In this document: positions 26,730 to 36,332 of the stretch, piece by piece | Position numbering within the stretch: the first letter of the stretch is position 1 | How the letters are laid out: the number at the start of each line of letters is the position of its first letter | Source: Actinomycetes bacterium | GTDB taxonomy: Bacteria; Actinomycetota; Acidimicrobiia; Acidimicrobiales; Acidimicrobiaceae | DNA length: 60,506 nt | Assembly: GCA_021841935.1 (NCBI GenBank) | Contig: JAKCDL010000014.1 | Coordinates: 1-60,506, forward strand | Direction: 5' to 3' | Translations under genes and position numbers: made by a program | The notes under the pieces: model-generated | Told to the model about the DNA's origin: nothing | Databases searched by the model: none | Seen by the model: only the letters and a program-made list of their open reading frames with translations

Positions 26730-27189
26730 CGACGAAACACCGCTGCTAGTAATACGAACTTAACTTATCAACTCTATAACGAATTCGTCATGACTTTTGT
26801 TGAATTAAATAATCATGAAAGGTATTTATGTGAACGCGGAACACGGTCGACTTTGCTGCAGTGAAACGCTTGCGGTGGGTCCTACGCGTGATAACTCTAT
26901 TTATGGCTAGTTCTCTACGTCCATTGTTGTGAAAGATAGATCTTGATTACTGGGATAGATCTTGCGGTACAGCGAGTCAGTGTAACGGTCGAGAGTAATC
27001 GGCTGGTGTGTTCTACAACCATTGGAGTTCTATCTGACCGCTCATTTGAACATTGAACTCAAGAGCGCTTGGCAGATGCCTTGGTAGCCAAGGCTGAATC
27101 CTCGCGGCGATTACCAACCAGGTTTGGTTGTGACCACTTGGGGTGTTGAGGTCATGTTTTGCCTATTCAGTCCCAAGGGGCTCGGCCGA
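26730..27189. other. Gene-free stretch before the IS30 relic
   Basis: About 460 bases with no convincing coding frame on either strand. The only structure I see is a small perfect hairpin CCTTGG-TAG-CCAAGG near 27080. The stretch continues into a decayed transposase, so it probably is eroded mobile or old coding DNA. Confidence 0.5.
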
Positions 27190-28179
27190 TTGAGTGGATC
27201 TAATTACCCAGATGCACTTGCCACCCCTAAATGCTACGAGATCTCCCGTAGGCTCAGCCGTAGCGACCATTTGAGTTCCATTCCCCGACGACTTGGGCGT
27301 GCTCCCTGCGAAATTTGCTCCAGAGGCAGGTATGGGTGGGGCAACGACGGCTATCGAATATGGCCTACATACTGCCGTGCTCATGAGCGTACCAAGGTCA
27401 AGAATCTCTGGAATATGCGTCGCAGGCGAAGATAGTCACTTCCGATCTCACCCCCTCTTCTCATTCGCGGAGATCTATCTTTAGCTAAAGATAGAGTTTG
27501 TGTAGGAGCCGAGAATGCAACTTTGCCACGAGACCATCTATCAGCCCCTCAACGCAGGGGACAAACACGAACTGCAAAGGCATCTCGATCGCCGTCTGTG
27601 TTACGGCCATAGATCTCTAAATGAGAGTAGATCTGTGAAGAAGTCTGGTCCAATCGCCAACATCTCCGAGTGACTACCAGAGATAAAAAACTGTGCCATT
27701 CCTAGACACTCACGAGAGTGATTTGATCATTGGCCCTCGTGGCGCAAGCGCCGTTAGTACTCATCTAGAGCCAACTAACCGCCTTGTGCCATTTGTCGGT
27801 CTCCCACGGAGTCGCAGCGCCAAAGAGATCGAAGCTGCAATCGACAAAGAGACTAGGACTCTACTAAATTCACTTGTCAAGACCATCCACTAGAAAAGAC
27901 AAGCGAACTTCATCGACACGTGGAGTTTCCCATCGCAACTGGTATCGCAGTGTACTTCTGTGATCCCCACTCCCAATGCCACAAGGATCGAACGAGAGCA
28001 CAATCGACTCCTCCGTCGATACATGACAATACCGATCAATACCCTCTAAGAGGGAGACCGATCTCTCCAAATACTCACGACCCGACCTCAAATACATCAA
28101 AGAGAGCTTGAACGATCGTCTAGACAAGATTCCAGGATTTCTCAAACCAGTGAAAAATTCGGCGAGCTCGTTGTGCTGA
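27190..28179 (+). pseudogene. Decayed IS30-family transposase
   Basis: Scattered over several frames are pieces that line up in order with an IS30 transposase. First comes the N-terminal HTH part YEISRRLS...PRRLGRAP...DGYRIWPTYCRAHER (about 27232-27405). Then LCHETIYQPLNAGDKHEL (from 27515, TGA at 27671). Then ESDLIIGPRGASAV...LPRSRSAKEIE (27693-27890, TAG after). Then PIATGIAVYFCDPHS (27920-27976), then RIEREHNRLLRRYMT in another frame, and finally DLSKYSRPDLKYIKESLNDRL ending TGA 28177. At least five frameshifts or stops break it, so it is inactive. I could not define terminal repeats. Confidence 0.85.
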
Positions 28180-28186
28180 CCACTTG

Positions 28187-28488
28187 AAACCAAAGTTCAT
28201 ATTTAGGCTTTGCCAAAATCAGCATCCAGAGATAAGGTCCTTACATTAAGTTCGAAGTTCAAACTAGAAGCGTTATTGACAAATCGATTCGAGACGGCTG
28301 GCGGTAAATAGTAGAGTTGAGTCCGATAGTTAGCTGTGCGTAAGTGAAGTCGAAGGGTCGGACGTACTTGTTTTTTGGCCCTAATATCGCACTAGCCTCC
28401 GGGAAACCTTGGCTAATTTAGTTCAACCACGGTTGTACTAGATTCAAGATTCTCTAACCGAATGTTGGTCGATCCTGGATAGGAGGGA
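28187..28488. promoter_or_regulatory. Upstream region of the addB-addA operon
   Basis: About 300 bases without a gene between the transposase relic and addB. It should hold the addBA promoter. A TTGACA is present at about 28276, but no well-spaced -10 box follows, so I do not assign a promoter. AGGAGGG just before 28489 is a strong ribosome-binding site. Confidence 0.4.
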
Positions 28489-31434
28489 ATGGTTCAGCTG
28501 TCAAAGGAACCGAGCGCAACCCCACTAACTCTACTAGCGGAACTTTTGAGTCCCACGAGGAGAGGACCACTTCCGTCTAAGGTAGTCGTTCTAGCTCCTT
28601 CGATTCAGTCAATTTCAAGTTTGCGACGAGAGGTGGCGCTCCTATGCAAGACTCCGCTCGTAAACGTTGAATTTGGGACACTTCCCACCTTCACAAATGA
28701 CATCGTCAAAGTGGGAGATCCAGAATTCTGGCGTCGACGAATTTCGGATCAGGAACTCTACTCCCTAATTAGGGTTATTATGTGCGAGGTCGCAGTTGAT
28801 TATCCTCAGTGGTCAAAGATTTCAGATCAGGAGGAGCTTGTTAGTCGACTTGCTGCATCGATTGCCGATCGAGCATGGGGGCCGCCACTGCAACACGAGC
28901 CGGAGTCGGCCAGAAGTACTAGCGACCTTGTTGAAGTGGTCTACTCTCGGGTGCTAGTAAGACTTGGGGATAAGTGGTCATTTGATAGCCAACTCTTTGC
29001 ACGAGCAGATGCACTTATTGATATCGAGGACTTTAGTAGAGAGCTAAGAGGAAGATATCCAGAAATTGTCCTTTACATGCCCCATGGCCTCGTCCTTCCC
29101 GCGGTCAAGTTTGCTGCTAAGTTACTTTCCAAGGTCGATGGGGTAGTTATCTACGGTCGATCCGGTATCGATGAAATCGACATCCCCTTTGAAGAATTGA
29201 TCCCGAGACACTACTTCGAGGAGGCAGAAGTACCATTCCAAGAGGCTTTTTCGGTCTCTGAACGACTAAAGATCGTCGATCTTCCAGATGCTAGAAGTGA
29301 AGTTACCTATGTCCTTCAATCGGTAGTTGCCGCTTTAGAGAATGGCTACGACTTGACCGAGATGTCGATCTATTTTTCAGATCGCACTCGGTATCTCGAC
29401 CTGCTGAGAAGCTCGTTTAGTGAAATTGGTATTACTACATCACTAGTTGAGGAAAGGCGGTCGTCGATCTCAATCCTCTCTTCGCTCATACGTCGCATAA
29501 GCCAATTAGACGCCGAGACCGTCTTTGCTGATGTAGTGAATCTTTTAGCTGACCTCAAAGTTGGCGGCCCAAGGTGCGGCGAGATACTTTATGCTGCTTC
29601 AAATCGAGACTTGGTCGGTAGCCCTAAGCTGTTTTCGTCTAACTACGATTCTGTCCCACCGCCCCTCAAGTACCTATCAAGTTTGATGAGGAAGCTCTTC
29701 TCGTTCTCTGATAACTTTAGGGCGATCCTCTCTTTTGAGAAGAAGGGCGATCGCAAGTGGCATGAGGCATCGAAGAGAGTCATAGCTCTTGTAAGCGAAT
29801 TTCAAGGTAACAATGAGGGTACCTTCGCTATATTCGATGAGCTAGATGATGCATTCGATCCCTTTTGCAATTTGCTCTGGAGACTTTCGGAAGTCGATGG
29901 GTTTGTAAGCGGAGAAGACCCCTCGGTCTCTTCGTTTTGGACCATTTTAAATTCAATGGTTGAAGAGGTTGATGAAGCCGACCTTTCGAAGATCCAACTT
30001 CTCCGAGTTCAATTAACTACATCGCCACCCTGCTTGACTAGTCAAGTTGGTTTTTTTATTGGCCTTACCGACGATGTCTTTCCTCCGCGCCCGCCTCGTT
30101 CGTTACTAGAGGGAGGGATGAGAGAGCAACTTGGTCTTCTGAGCGAAAGAAAGGTAGAGGCACTCGCAAATCGTAGCTTGGCGCTCTCTATGGCGTTGTG
30201 CTCCGAAGTGGTGATCACGGTGCCACGCGTCGATGTCGTAGCCGAAAAGACGCTTCACCCATCTGGAGTCATTGCGTCGATTGAAGGCCAGTTTTTAGAC
30301 GAAGGATCGGTTGAGAGGGTTCGATTCGATTCTACGATGGCAATGTTGCGCTCCGATTTCATTCCACCGATGGAGGAGACTATGGTCGCTCTACTAAGGG
30401 GAGACTTTAGCGAAGTTCCCCCTTGGAATTTGCCCAGTCCAATTTTTTCTAACGTTTCCCGTGAGAATTCGATCGAAGTATTTAGCGATGATTCCGATCC
30501 GGGCATATCCGTCGATGAGGAAGCTTTCGCTGACGCTATTTCACTGGCACCGACTTCAGTGGAAGAGTGGATTAGGTGTCCGTTTGGATACTTTGCGCGA
30601 CACATTCTAAAGGTCGACCGCTTTCAAAACTTTGACTTAGTGGGCAGTAAAGATCCACTTACTAGAGGTTCGTTCTCGCACGATGTTATCGAACACATCT
30701 TGAAGCAAGCTTTGACACAGACAACGAGCGACGATCTAAGCGTTGATCTAGAGGTTTGCTTCGATGGCAAGGGATTTGTCGATTACCCGTGGCATACGCC
30801 CCGACTTAAGTTTTCGCGTTCCGTTGAGTCGAGCCGGGTGCTACGCGAGAGTCGGTGGGCACGCAAGTTCTTTGAGGACTTTAAACGAAAGTTGGGTGTC
30901 GACCCTAGTGGTGATCGGGTTGACTTTGAGGTTGAATTGCCACCAGTGCTTTTTGCATCAGAGGGTAAAAAGGTGATAAAGCTACGAGGTCGAGCCGACA
31001 TGGTAGTTCAACGAGGTAGCGAAGTAGATTCGGTCGCAGCCATCGTTGACTTTAAAACTGGGTCGTCGTTTTATTACGGGGCAGGAAAAAATGGCCAACT
31101 TACCTCAGTTCAGCTTGTCTTATATGCGGACATGGTAAAGGTAAATGGCCGTCAAGTTGACCTCGAGTACTGGTTCTTTGATGAGCGACGCAACATCGAG
31201 CGCAAGGAGGTCGACTCTCAGTGGAGGGGTGTGGCCAAAACCAGTGCGACATGGGCGTTACGGGCGATGGCAAAGGATGAATTTCCGAGATTCCATCACC
31301 TCGATGAAGAGGGTAAGCCGTGCAATTTCTGTTACCCCTTTGGACGCCGTGATAACGTTGCTGGGATCGCAATAGAGGAGATCGAGGCGCTGTCGTCAGC
31401 CTTTGGAGAGGGACTTTCGCGAAGTGACGGATGA
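28489..31434 (+). CDS. addB: AddB-like nuclease subunit of a double-strand-break repair complex
   Basis: A 981-residue protein of the AddB/RecB-nuclease group. The N-terminal part has no Walker A motif (SKVVVLAPSIQSISSLRRE where one would be), so the motor half appears inactive. The C-terminal nuclease has C697 in EEWIRCPFGYFARH, GRADMVV, VDFKTG (the D-ExK-type core) and the pair C945-NF-C948. AddB nucleases normally hold a 4Fe-4S cluster with C...CxxCx5-6C; the last Cys is missing here. Its end overlaps the next gene, the helicase partner. Confidence 0.85.
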   Translation: MVQLSKEPSATPLTLLAELLSPTRRGPLPSKVVVLAPSIQSISSLRREVALLCKTPLVNVEFGTLPTFTNDIVKVGDPEFWRRRISDQELYSLIRVIMCEVAVDYPQWSKISDQEELVSRLAASIADRAWGPPLQHEPESARSTSDLVEVVYSRVLVRLGDKWSFDSQLFARADALIDIEDFSRELRGRYPEIVLYMPHGLVLPAVKFAAKLLSKVDGVVIYGRSGIDEIDIPFEELIPRHYFEEAEVPFQEAFSVSERLKIVDLPDARSEVTYVLQSVVAALENGYDLTEMSIYFSDRTRYLDLLRSSFSEIGITTSLVEERRSSISILSSLIRRISQLDAETVFADVVNLLADLKVGGPRCGEILYAASNRDLVGSPKLFSSNYDSVPPPLKYLSSLMRKLFSFSDNFRAILSFEKKGDRKWHEASKRVIALVSEFQGNNEGTFAIFDELDDAFDPFCNLLWRLSEVDGFVSGEDPSVSSFWTILNSMVEEVDEADLSKIQLLRVQLTTSPPCLTSQVGFFIGLTDDVFPPRPPRSLLEGGMREQLGLLSERKVEALANRSLALSMALCSEVVITVPRVDVVAEKTLHPSGVIASIEGQFLDEGSVERVRFDSTMAMLRSDFIPPMEETMVALLRGDFSEVPPWNLPSPIFSNVSRENSIEVFSDDSDPGISVDEEAFADAISLAPTSVEEWIRCPFGYFARHILKVDRFQNFDLVGSKDPLTRGSFSHDVIEHILKQALTQTTSDDLSVDLEVCFDGKGFVDYPWHTPRLKFSRSVESSRVLRESRWARKFFEDFKRKLGVDPSGDRVDFEVELPPVLFASEGKKVIKLRGRADMVVQRGSEVDSVAAIVDFKTGSSFYYGAGKNGQLTSVQLVLYADMVKVNGRQVDLEYWFFDERRNIERKEVDSQWRGVAKTSATWALRAMAKDEFPRFHHLDEEGKPCNFCYPFGRRDNVAGIAIEEIEALSSAFGEGLSRSDG

Positions 31435-34400
31435 AACACTAAGCGACCAAGCGGCGCGTCTAAATATTACAAATCAGATCTTTACCGACCACTTTGTGGT
31501 AGCTGGTGCTGGTGCTGGTAAGACGAGCGCCATGATAACTCGAATCATAAATTCGATTAAATCTGGTGTGGAAATTGATCATATTCTCGCGATTACATTC
31601 ACCGAAGCCGCTGCCACAGAGATAAAGGTTCGCCTGCGAAGGGATTTGACAGCTCAGTTGAGGTCGTTTGACCTTGACGATATCTCAAAAGATCGAATAA
31701 GGCGTGCTCTAGGATCTATCAACATCGCACCGATAGGGACGATTCACTCATTCGCGAACGCTCTGATCTCTAGATATCCAATCGAGGCCAACTTGCCTAT
31801 CGTCTTTTCGACGGCGGACCCATCTTCGAAGGCGATGATCTTCGATAAAGCCATCAGGCGTTACTACGATTCAGTTGCCCAAAGCGCACCTCGAATGAGA
31901 CTCCATGGGTTGATCGCTCGCTTTGGTTTCGACGAATCGAGCGTACTAAATCTCATAAGTGCAATAGATGAAACATTCCTCGAAATCGAAGAGAGCCCAG
32001 AGTATGAAGAAGTCCTTGGCGTAGCGATCGATAGCTTTGAGGCTCTTCCGATTAAAGATTTCATCGATATCGCAATAAGAAAATTGATTGAAATGGAGAA
32101 GGAGTGTCTTTCTAAGGAGGATCAACTACTTGAAGTGATTCGAACAATAACACTCCCGAATCTGCGTTTTCTTAGAGACGACGAAATCTTCAGCGATTAT
32201 GTGATGGCGGTCCTAGCGATCCTTGGATACGCAGAGCCTAAGAGATTGCTCTCGAATCTGCCAAAAAACAAAGGTCAGGCGACAAATTGGGGTGGAAGTG
32301 ATAACAAGAAACAGCTCGTCGATGACTTTAATCTGCTTCTAGATGAATTTAGGTCAAAACTACTCTTGGCGATCGATCAACTTTTGCGTCTCTTCATCTA
32401 TGACGTATCGATGGCGGTTCGTCAAGAGCGCTCCCTTCGCCAAGAGCTTGGAAAGATAACGTTTTCGGATCAGATTCGCCTCTGTTACGAACTCCTTTCA
32501 AAAGATGACGATGCGCTTCTTGGTGAAGTAAGTAAGAACTATCGAGTTATTTTGATAGATGAATTTCAAGATACTGATCCAATCCAAGTCGCCATCTTCG
32601 ATATACTCGCAAAGCACTCTGGAGCAACCCTCTTCTTCGTCGGAGATCCTCGGCAAAGCATCTATCGCTTTAGAGGCGCGGACCCTGAGATCTACTCTGA
32701 GGTGGCAAAGCGCGGTCACTTGCAAATATCGTTAACTTCAAACTTTAGAAGTCACTTTGAAATAGTGAATTGGGTCAATCAACTCTTCGAGCCAATTTTT
32801 CTACAGTCGCTCAACTTCGATCTCGCTCCTATGGTGGCTGCTAGGAACTTTAATAGTTTGCAATCGGAGATGGTCAGCGTCGTAAAGCCGAGTGTCGACT
32901 TCGAAGTTAAACGAAGCGCTCTCCAAAAGCGGTCTTCCCAAGCTAAGACAGTTGCATCCCTTATTAGGCAGTTCCTTGACGAAGAGATAGAGGTCAACGG
33001 CAAGCTTCGTAAGGTTCGCCCCTCCGATATCGCAGTTTTGTTCCCGACACGATCAATACTTGGATCGATCAAAAGGAGTCTGGACTCGATCGGCGTTCCT
33101 CATCGATCGGTTGGTGGAACTTCTATCATCGACGAACCCTATATTGCTGAGATTCTTCTATTTTTACGTGCGGCTCTGCGGCCATATGATCAGTTAGCTC
33201 TGGTTCAACTCATTCAAAGTGAGAGCATTGCCTTGGGCAATGAAGATTTAGTTAGGTATATTGGCGAGCTGACTTTCGCTAAAGCAATCTCTGAAGGACG
33301 GCGCAATCTCGATTCTGACGCTCCTGAGAATTCGTGCAAGATTGACGAAGTACTTCGATTCCTTGATGAGCTCGTCCAAGTTATTACGCGATATTCGCTA
33401 GCTGATGGCGTTAACGCGATTGCACGAAATTATTCGATTTTGAATAAAGGCTTCAAATCCGGCGGCGAGGCCTTTCTGCGCCACTACGACACCTTTTTGG
33501 GATATTGCAGAGAATTTGATGCGCGAGCGATACCGGCTGAATCCTTTGTCACATATATCGAAGGGCTCATCTCTGAGAGGCAGAATATAACAGAGGCTGA
33601 AGGGCGTGACGTCGAAAGTGATGCGGTTCGATTGATGACGATCCACGCCTCAAAGGGGCTCGAATTTCCAATTGTTATAGTTGTGGCAACTCCTAAGGGC
33701 GCTGGCCCACAGTCGTCAGTAGAGCTCTTTGCAACTTCGAAGGATCGGATGTCATTTAGTTTGAGTCGCCTATTCAATGGAGAGATCGAAGCAAAGCTCA
33801 ACTCAAAGCTACGGACCTTCAACCTCGAACAAGTTGTGGAGAGGGAGGCAGAGTTAGAGGCGGCAGAAGAGATAAGGCTCTTCTACGTTGCAGCGACTCG
33901 CGCTATGAATAGGCTCGCAGTCGTACTCGAAGAAGATCCTCCGCCGACCAAGAGCGGAGTCTCAAAGAGCCTCCAAAGAGTCCACCATAGCCTCTTCAAA
34001 GATGGCAATCTATCGATCGTTGAGATCGATCCCGATGATCTAGAGATCTCTCAATTTTCTAGCGCTGAAGGTATCGGACTAGCAACGGTCGATGAGGCTA
34101 GGAGAAGCCAACTCATTGAGGTCGTGGCAGAAGCAGTGGGGCGAAGACGTCGTACTACAGCCTCAATAGAACTTGGACAAGATGAGGTGCAATATGAAAC
34201 AGATGGTGATACCTCGAGCGGACCACGCTCTGACTCTATAGCCGTAGGCATAGCAGTTCACGAGGTATTATCCCAATATGTCAGCTTGGAGGGAGTTGAC
34301 ATCAGGGTTGCAATCTCCAATCATATCGAAGGCCTAGAGACAGAGGAGATGCGCCAACGTGCCTCGGTGGCGATAGCACAAATAGTAGAGTGGCTTGATC

Positions 34401-34705
34401 TTGTTGGGATACATGATCCAGCGAAAAGGGCGCTGTCGGAGTTTTCATTCTCAGTTGAGATCGATGCAATTGTCCATGAGGGCGTCATCGACTTGGCATT
34501 TATGGATGGAGGTGCGATTCAAGTAATTGACTACAAGGTACTTGGTAGCGATAGCCAACTCAATCTAGAGAGAGCGATTTCGCACTACGAGCTGCAGGCC
34601 AACTTTTATAGGAGCGCAATGGAGGCGTGCTATCCAGATTTAGAGATTTTGGCTCCGATATTTCTCTTTTCAACACCCTCTGGCCTGAAAGCTCATAAGT
34701 ACTAA
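31424..34705 (+). CDS. addA: AddA-like UvrD helicase-nuclease
   Basis: A 1093-residue SF1 helicase with a C-terminal nuclease, which resects double-strand breaks together with the preceding protein. GTG 31424 (GGAGAGGG at 31405-31412) overlaps the addB stop; a TTG at 31403 has no site before it. Motifs: VVAGAGAGKTSAM (Walker A), LIDEFQDTDPIQ (II), VGDPRQSIYRFRGAD (III), TSNFRSH (IV), MTIHASKGLEFPIV (V), LFYVAATRA (VI). The nuclease core is GVIDLAFMDGGAIQVIDYK. This pair is AddAB-like rather than the AdnAB of mycobacteria, where both subunits have motors. Confidence 0.9.
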   Translation: MTDETLSDQAARLNITNQIFTDHFVVAGAGAGKTSAMITRIINSIKSGVEIDHILAITFTEAAATEIKVRLRRDLTAQLRSFDLDDISKDRIRRALGSINIAPIGTIHSFANALISRYPIEANLPIVFSTADPSSKAMIFDKAIRRYYDSVAQSAPRMRLHGLIARFGFDESSVLNLISAIDETFLEIEESPEYEEVLGVAIDSFEALPIKDFIDIAIRKLIEMEKECLSKEDQLLEVIRTITLPNLRFLRDDEIFSDYVMAVLAILGYAEPKRLLSNLPKNKGQATNWGGSDNKKQLVDDFNLLLDEFRSKLLLAIDQLLRLFIYDVSMAVRQERSLRQELGKITFSDQIRLCYELLSKDDDALLGEVSKNYRVILIDEFQDTDPIQVAIFDILAKHSGATLFFVGDPRQSIYRFRGADPEIYSEVAKRGHLQISLTSNFRSHFEIVNWVNQLFEPIFLQSLNFDLAPMVAARNFNSLQSEMVSVVKPSVDFEVKRSALQKRSSQAKTVASLIRQFLDEEIEVNGKLRKVRPSDIAVLFPTRSILGSIKRSLDSIGVPHRSVGGTSIIDEPYIAEILLFLRAALRPYDQLALVQLIQSESIALGNEDLVRYIGELTFAKAISEGRRNLDSDAPENSCKIDEVLRFLDELVQVITRYSLADGVNAIARNYSILNKGFKSGGEAFLRHYDTFLGYCREFDARAIPAESFVTYIEGLISERQNITEAEGRDVESDAVRLMTIHASKGLEFPIVIVVATPKGAGPQSSVELFATSKDRMSFSLSRLFNGEIEAKLNSKLRTFNLEQVVEREAELEAAEEIRLFYVAATRAMNRLAVVLEEDPPPTKSGVSKSLQRVHHSLFKDGNLSIVEIDPDDLEISQFSSAEGIGLATVDEARRSQLIEVVAEAVGRRRRTTASIELGQDEVQYETDGDTSSGPRSDSIAVGIAVHEVLSQYVSLEGVDIRVAISNHIEGLETEEMRQRASVAIAQIVEWLDLVGIHDPAKRALSEFSFSVEIDAIVHEGVIDLAFMDGGAIQVIDYKVLGSDSQLNLERAISHYELQANFYRSAMEACYPDLEILAPIFLFSTPSGLKAHKY

Positions 34706-34723
34706 ACCGAATTTGATGTGAAG

Positions 34724-35614
34724 CTATCTGTAGATCTGTGAGGTAGTGCTAAACACGCAGTATTGAGGGATCTCTCCGAATGTAGTTATCCCCGAAATCG
34801 ATCCACTTCCATTCGGAGTTGTGTAGTTGACACTCCAATTTTCTGTGACAGTGACTCTGTAACATCCAGTCGAGGTCCATGCATGGACAATGTTACCGTT
34901 TGGATATGGCCCGCCCGTTGAAGTCGTTGTTATCGGTGTCGTCCCATCACCAAAGTCAATGGTTAAAGTGCCACTCGCATCTGCTGTGACTCTTCCAATT
35001 GGTGTTGTTGTGTCTAGGTGGTCGCTAACTGAAGCCCCTGTCGATAGGTATGCATTGAGTGAGACTAGGGAAAACGGAGGATCAAAGGATGGATTTGGTG
35101 ATGGTAGTTGTCGTGATATTACGTCTCTGACGACGGTGATGTCGTTTACTGGATTCGATGGTGGCGAACTTATTGTGATGCTTCTATCGATGCAATAGGG
35201 GTATAGCCGATGGGCGGCGAGTAAAAGCTGTGGAAGGACTGATCTCGATACTCCAGCTTGTTGTGAAGTTGCGTAGTACTTGAAAAAGATAGCTACGCAT
35301 GGCGGATTTGCGAAGAGTTGACTATCCAAAGTTATTGTTGGAAACATTACTGGATAGAGAGTCTGTCCGCTCTTTGAGATAAACGTCGACGATGAACCTG
35401 GGTTACCTGGCTTGGCGGCATTAGAGATGCTGTACAAACTTATCGTATAGCTCCCTGGCGACGATGAACTTGAGCTCAACTGAACTTGTTCAACCTCCGC
35501 TTTTGTCCCGTGAAAGATCGTTGCCAATAGAGATATCGTAACTATTGCCCTTGATTTTCTGCCAAAGTATTCCTTTTTTGGGCAGGTATCGATGAAATCT
35601 ATTTCGGTATACAT
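34724..35614 (-). CDS. Secreted PKD-domain protein of unknown function
   Basis: From ATG 35614 the product has 296 residues; an in-frame start at 35659 would add 15. A positively charged stretch (KKEYFGRKSR) followed by a hydrophobic run (AIVTISLLATIFHG) looks like a signal peptide. Near the C-terminus, GTLTIDFGDGTTPITT and HAWTSTGCYRVTVTENW form a PKD-like beta-sandwich, the kind of domain found on cell surfaces. The rest is Ser/Thr/Pro-rich. No neighbours indicate a role. It faces the addA gene tail to tail. Confidence 0.7.
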   Translation of the reverse strand: MYTEIDFIDTCPKKEYFGRKSRAIVTISLLATIFHGTKAEVEQVQLSSSSSSPGSYTISLYSISNAAKPGNPGSSSTFISKSGQTLYPVMFPTITLDSQLFANPPCVAIFFKYYATSQQAGVSRSVLPQLLLAAHRLYPYCIDRSITISSPPSNPVNDITVVRDVISRQLPSPNPSFDPPFSLVSLNAYLSTGASVSDHLDTTTPIGRVTADASGTLTIDFGDGTTPITTTSTGGPYPNGNIVHAWTSTGCYRVTVTENWSVNYTTPNGSGSISGITTFGEIPQYCVFSTTSQIYR

Positions 35615-35834
35615 TTTGATCCTAACTGAACTTAAATCATCGCAATTGTGGTAAGTCACGGGGAATTTGTTTGGACGAAAGTTAGGACTTCAGAGTCGAA
35701 GTATGAGGTCAGCAGTGACTAGATCTAAAAGGCGCAGATAAAGGGACTAATTACCCTAAACCAATTCACCCATCTAATAAAGAATATATTACGAGCAGTA
35801 AGTGCGTTCTAGGCATTTAGTTAATTTTTAAAGA

Positions 35835-36332
35835 GTGGGCAAAGTGTTGTCTAATTACGAAGACATCGAAGAGACTGAAGGTTCGGCGACATTCGTCTAT
35901 GACTTTGCCTATCTAGAGGCGAAGTTAGATTACGTCGATAAGGCGGTAGAGGCGAACATTGAGCAGCTGATAGGTGCTGCTGTAGTTGCCGGTGATGGCC
36001 TGGTTACCAAAGTTGGTCCAAGATCGCTTCCAAAGAAGACCGTTGAAGTCCAAGTTGGTGAGGTTCGTAGGGTACGAGGTTCGATCTTGATCCCAATATG
36101 TTGGGCGCCGATCTCTGCCTCTTACATGTTCCCCAGATTGGAGGGGGAATTGGAATTTACAGAGAGTGATCCCGGAAATGTAAGAATTTCTCTTAGAGGA
36201 AGTTACCGAGCCCCTCTTGGACTTCTAGGAGAGCATATGGATCGAATGGTTATGCATAGGATGGCTGAATCGACCGTGCGCAACTTTTTGGGGCGCGTAG
36301 TGGATCGATTCAGCAAATTAGGTACCGATTAG
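35835..36332 (+). CDS. Conserved small protein, possibly SRPBCC-like
   Basis: A 165-residue soluble protein I cannot name. It has alternating strands (VEVQVGEVRRVRGSILIPICW, GELEFTESDPGNVRISLRGSY) followed by a long C-terminal helix (MDRMVMHRMAESTVRNFLGRVVDRF), the strand-then-helix plan of SRPBCC/START-like lipid-binding folds. GTG 35835 or GTG 35844 could start it. Its last codons overlap the stop of the convergent inhA-type gene by 4 bases. Confidence 0.65.
   Translation: MGKVLSNYEDIEETEGSATFVYDFAYLEAKLDYVDKAVEANIEQLIGAAVVAGDGLVTKVGPRSLPKKTVEVQVGEVRRVRGSILIPICWAPISASYMFPRLEGELEFTESDPGNVRISLRGSYRAPLGLLGEHMDRMVMHRMAESTVRNFLGRVVDRFSKLGTD

Noticed and set aside
27131..28186. 10-bp direct repeat TGACCACTTG at 27131-27140 and 28177-28186, flanking the IS30 relic
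   Set aside because: IS30 elements usually make only 2-3 bp target duplications, and one copy overlaps the relic's final stop codon. Probably chance or an internal end sequence, so not called a target-site duplication.
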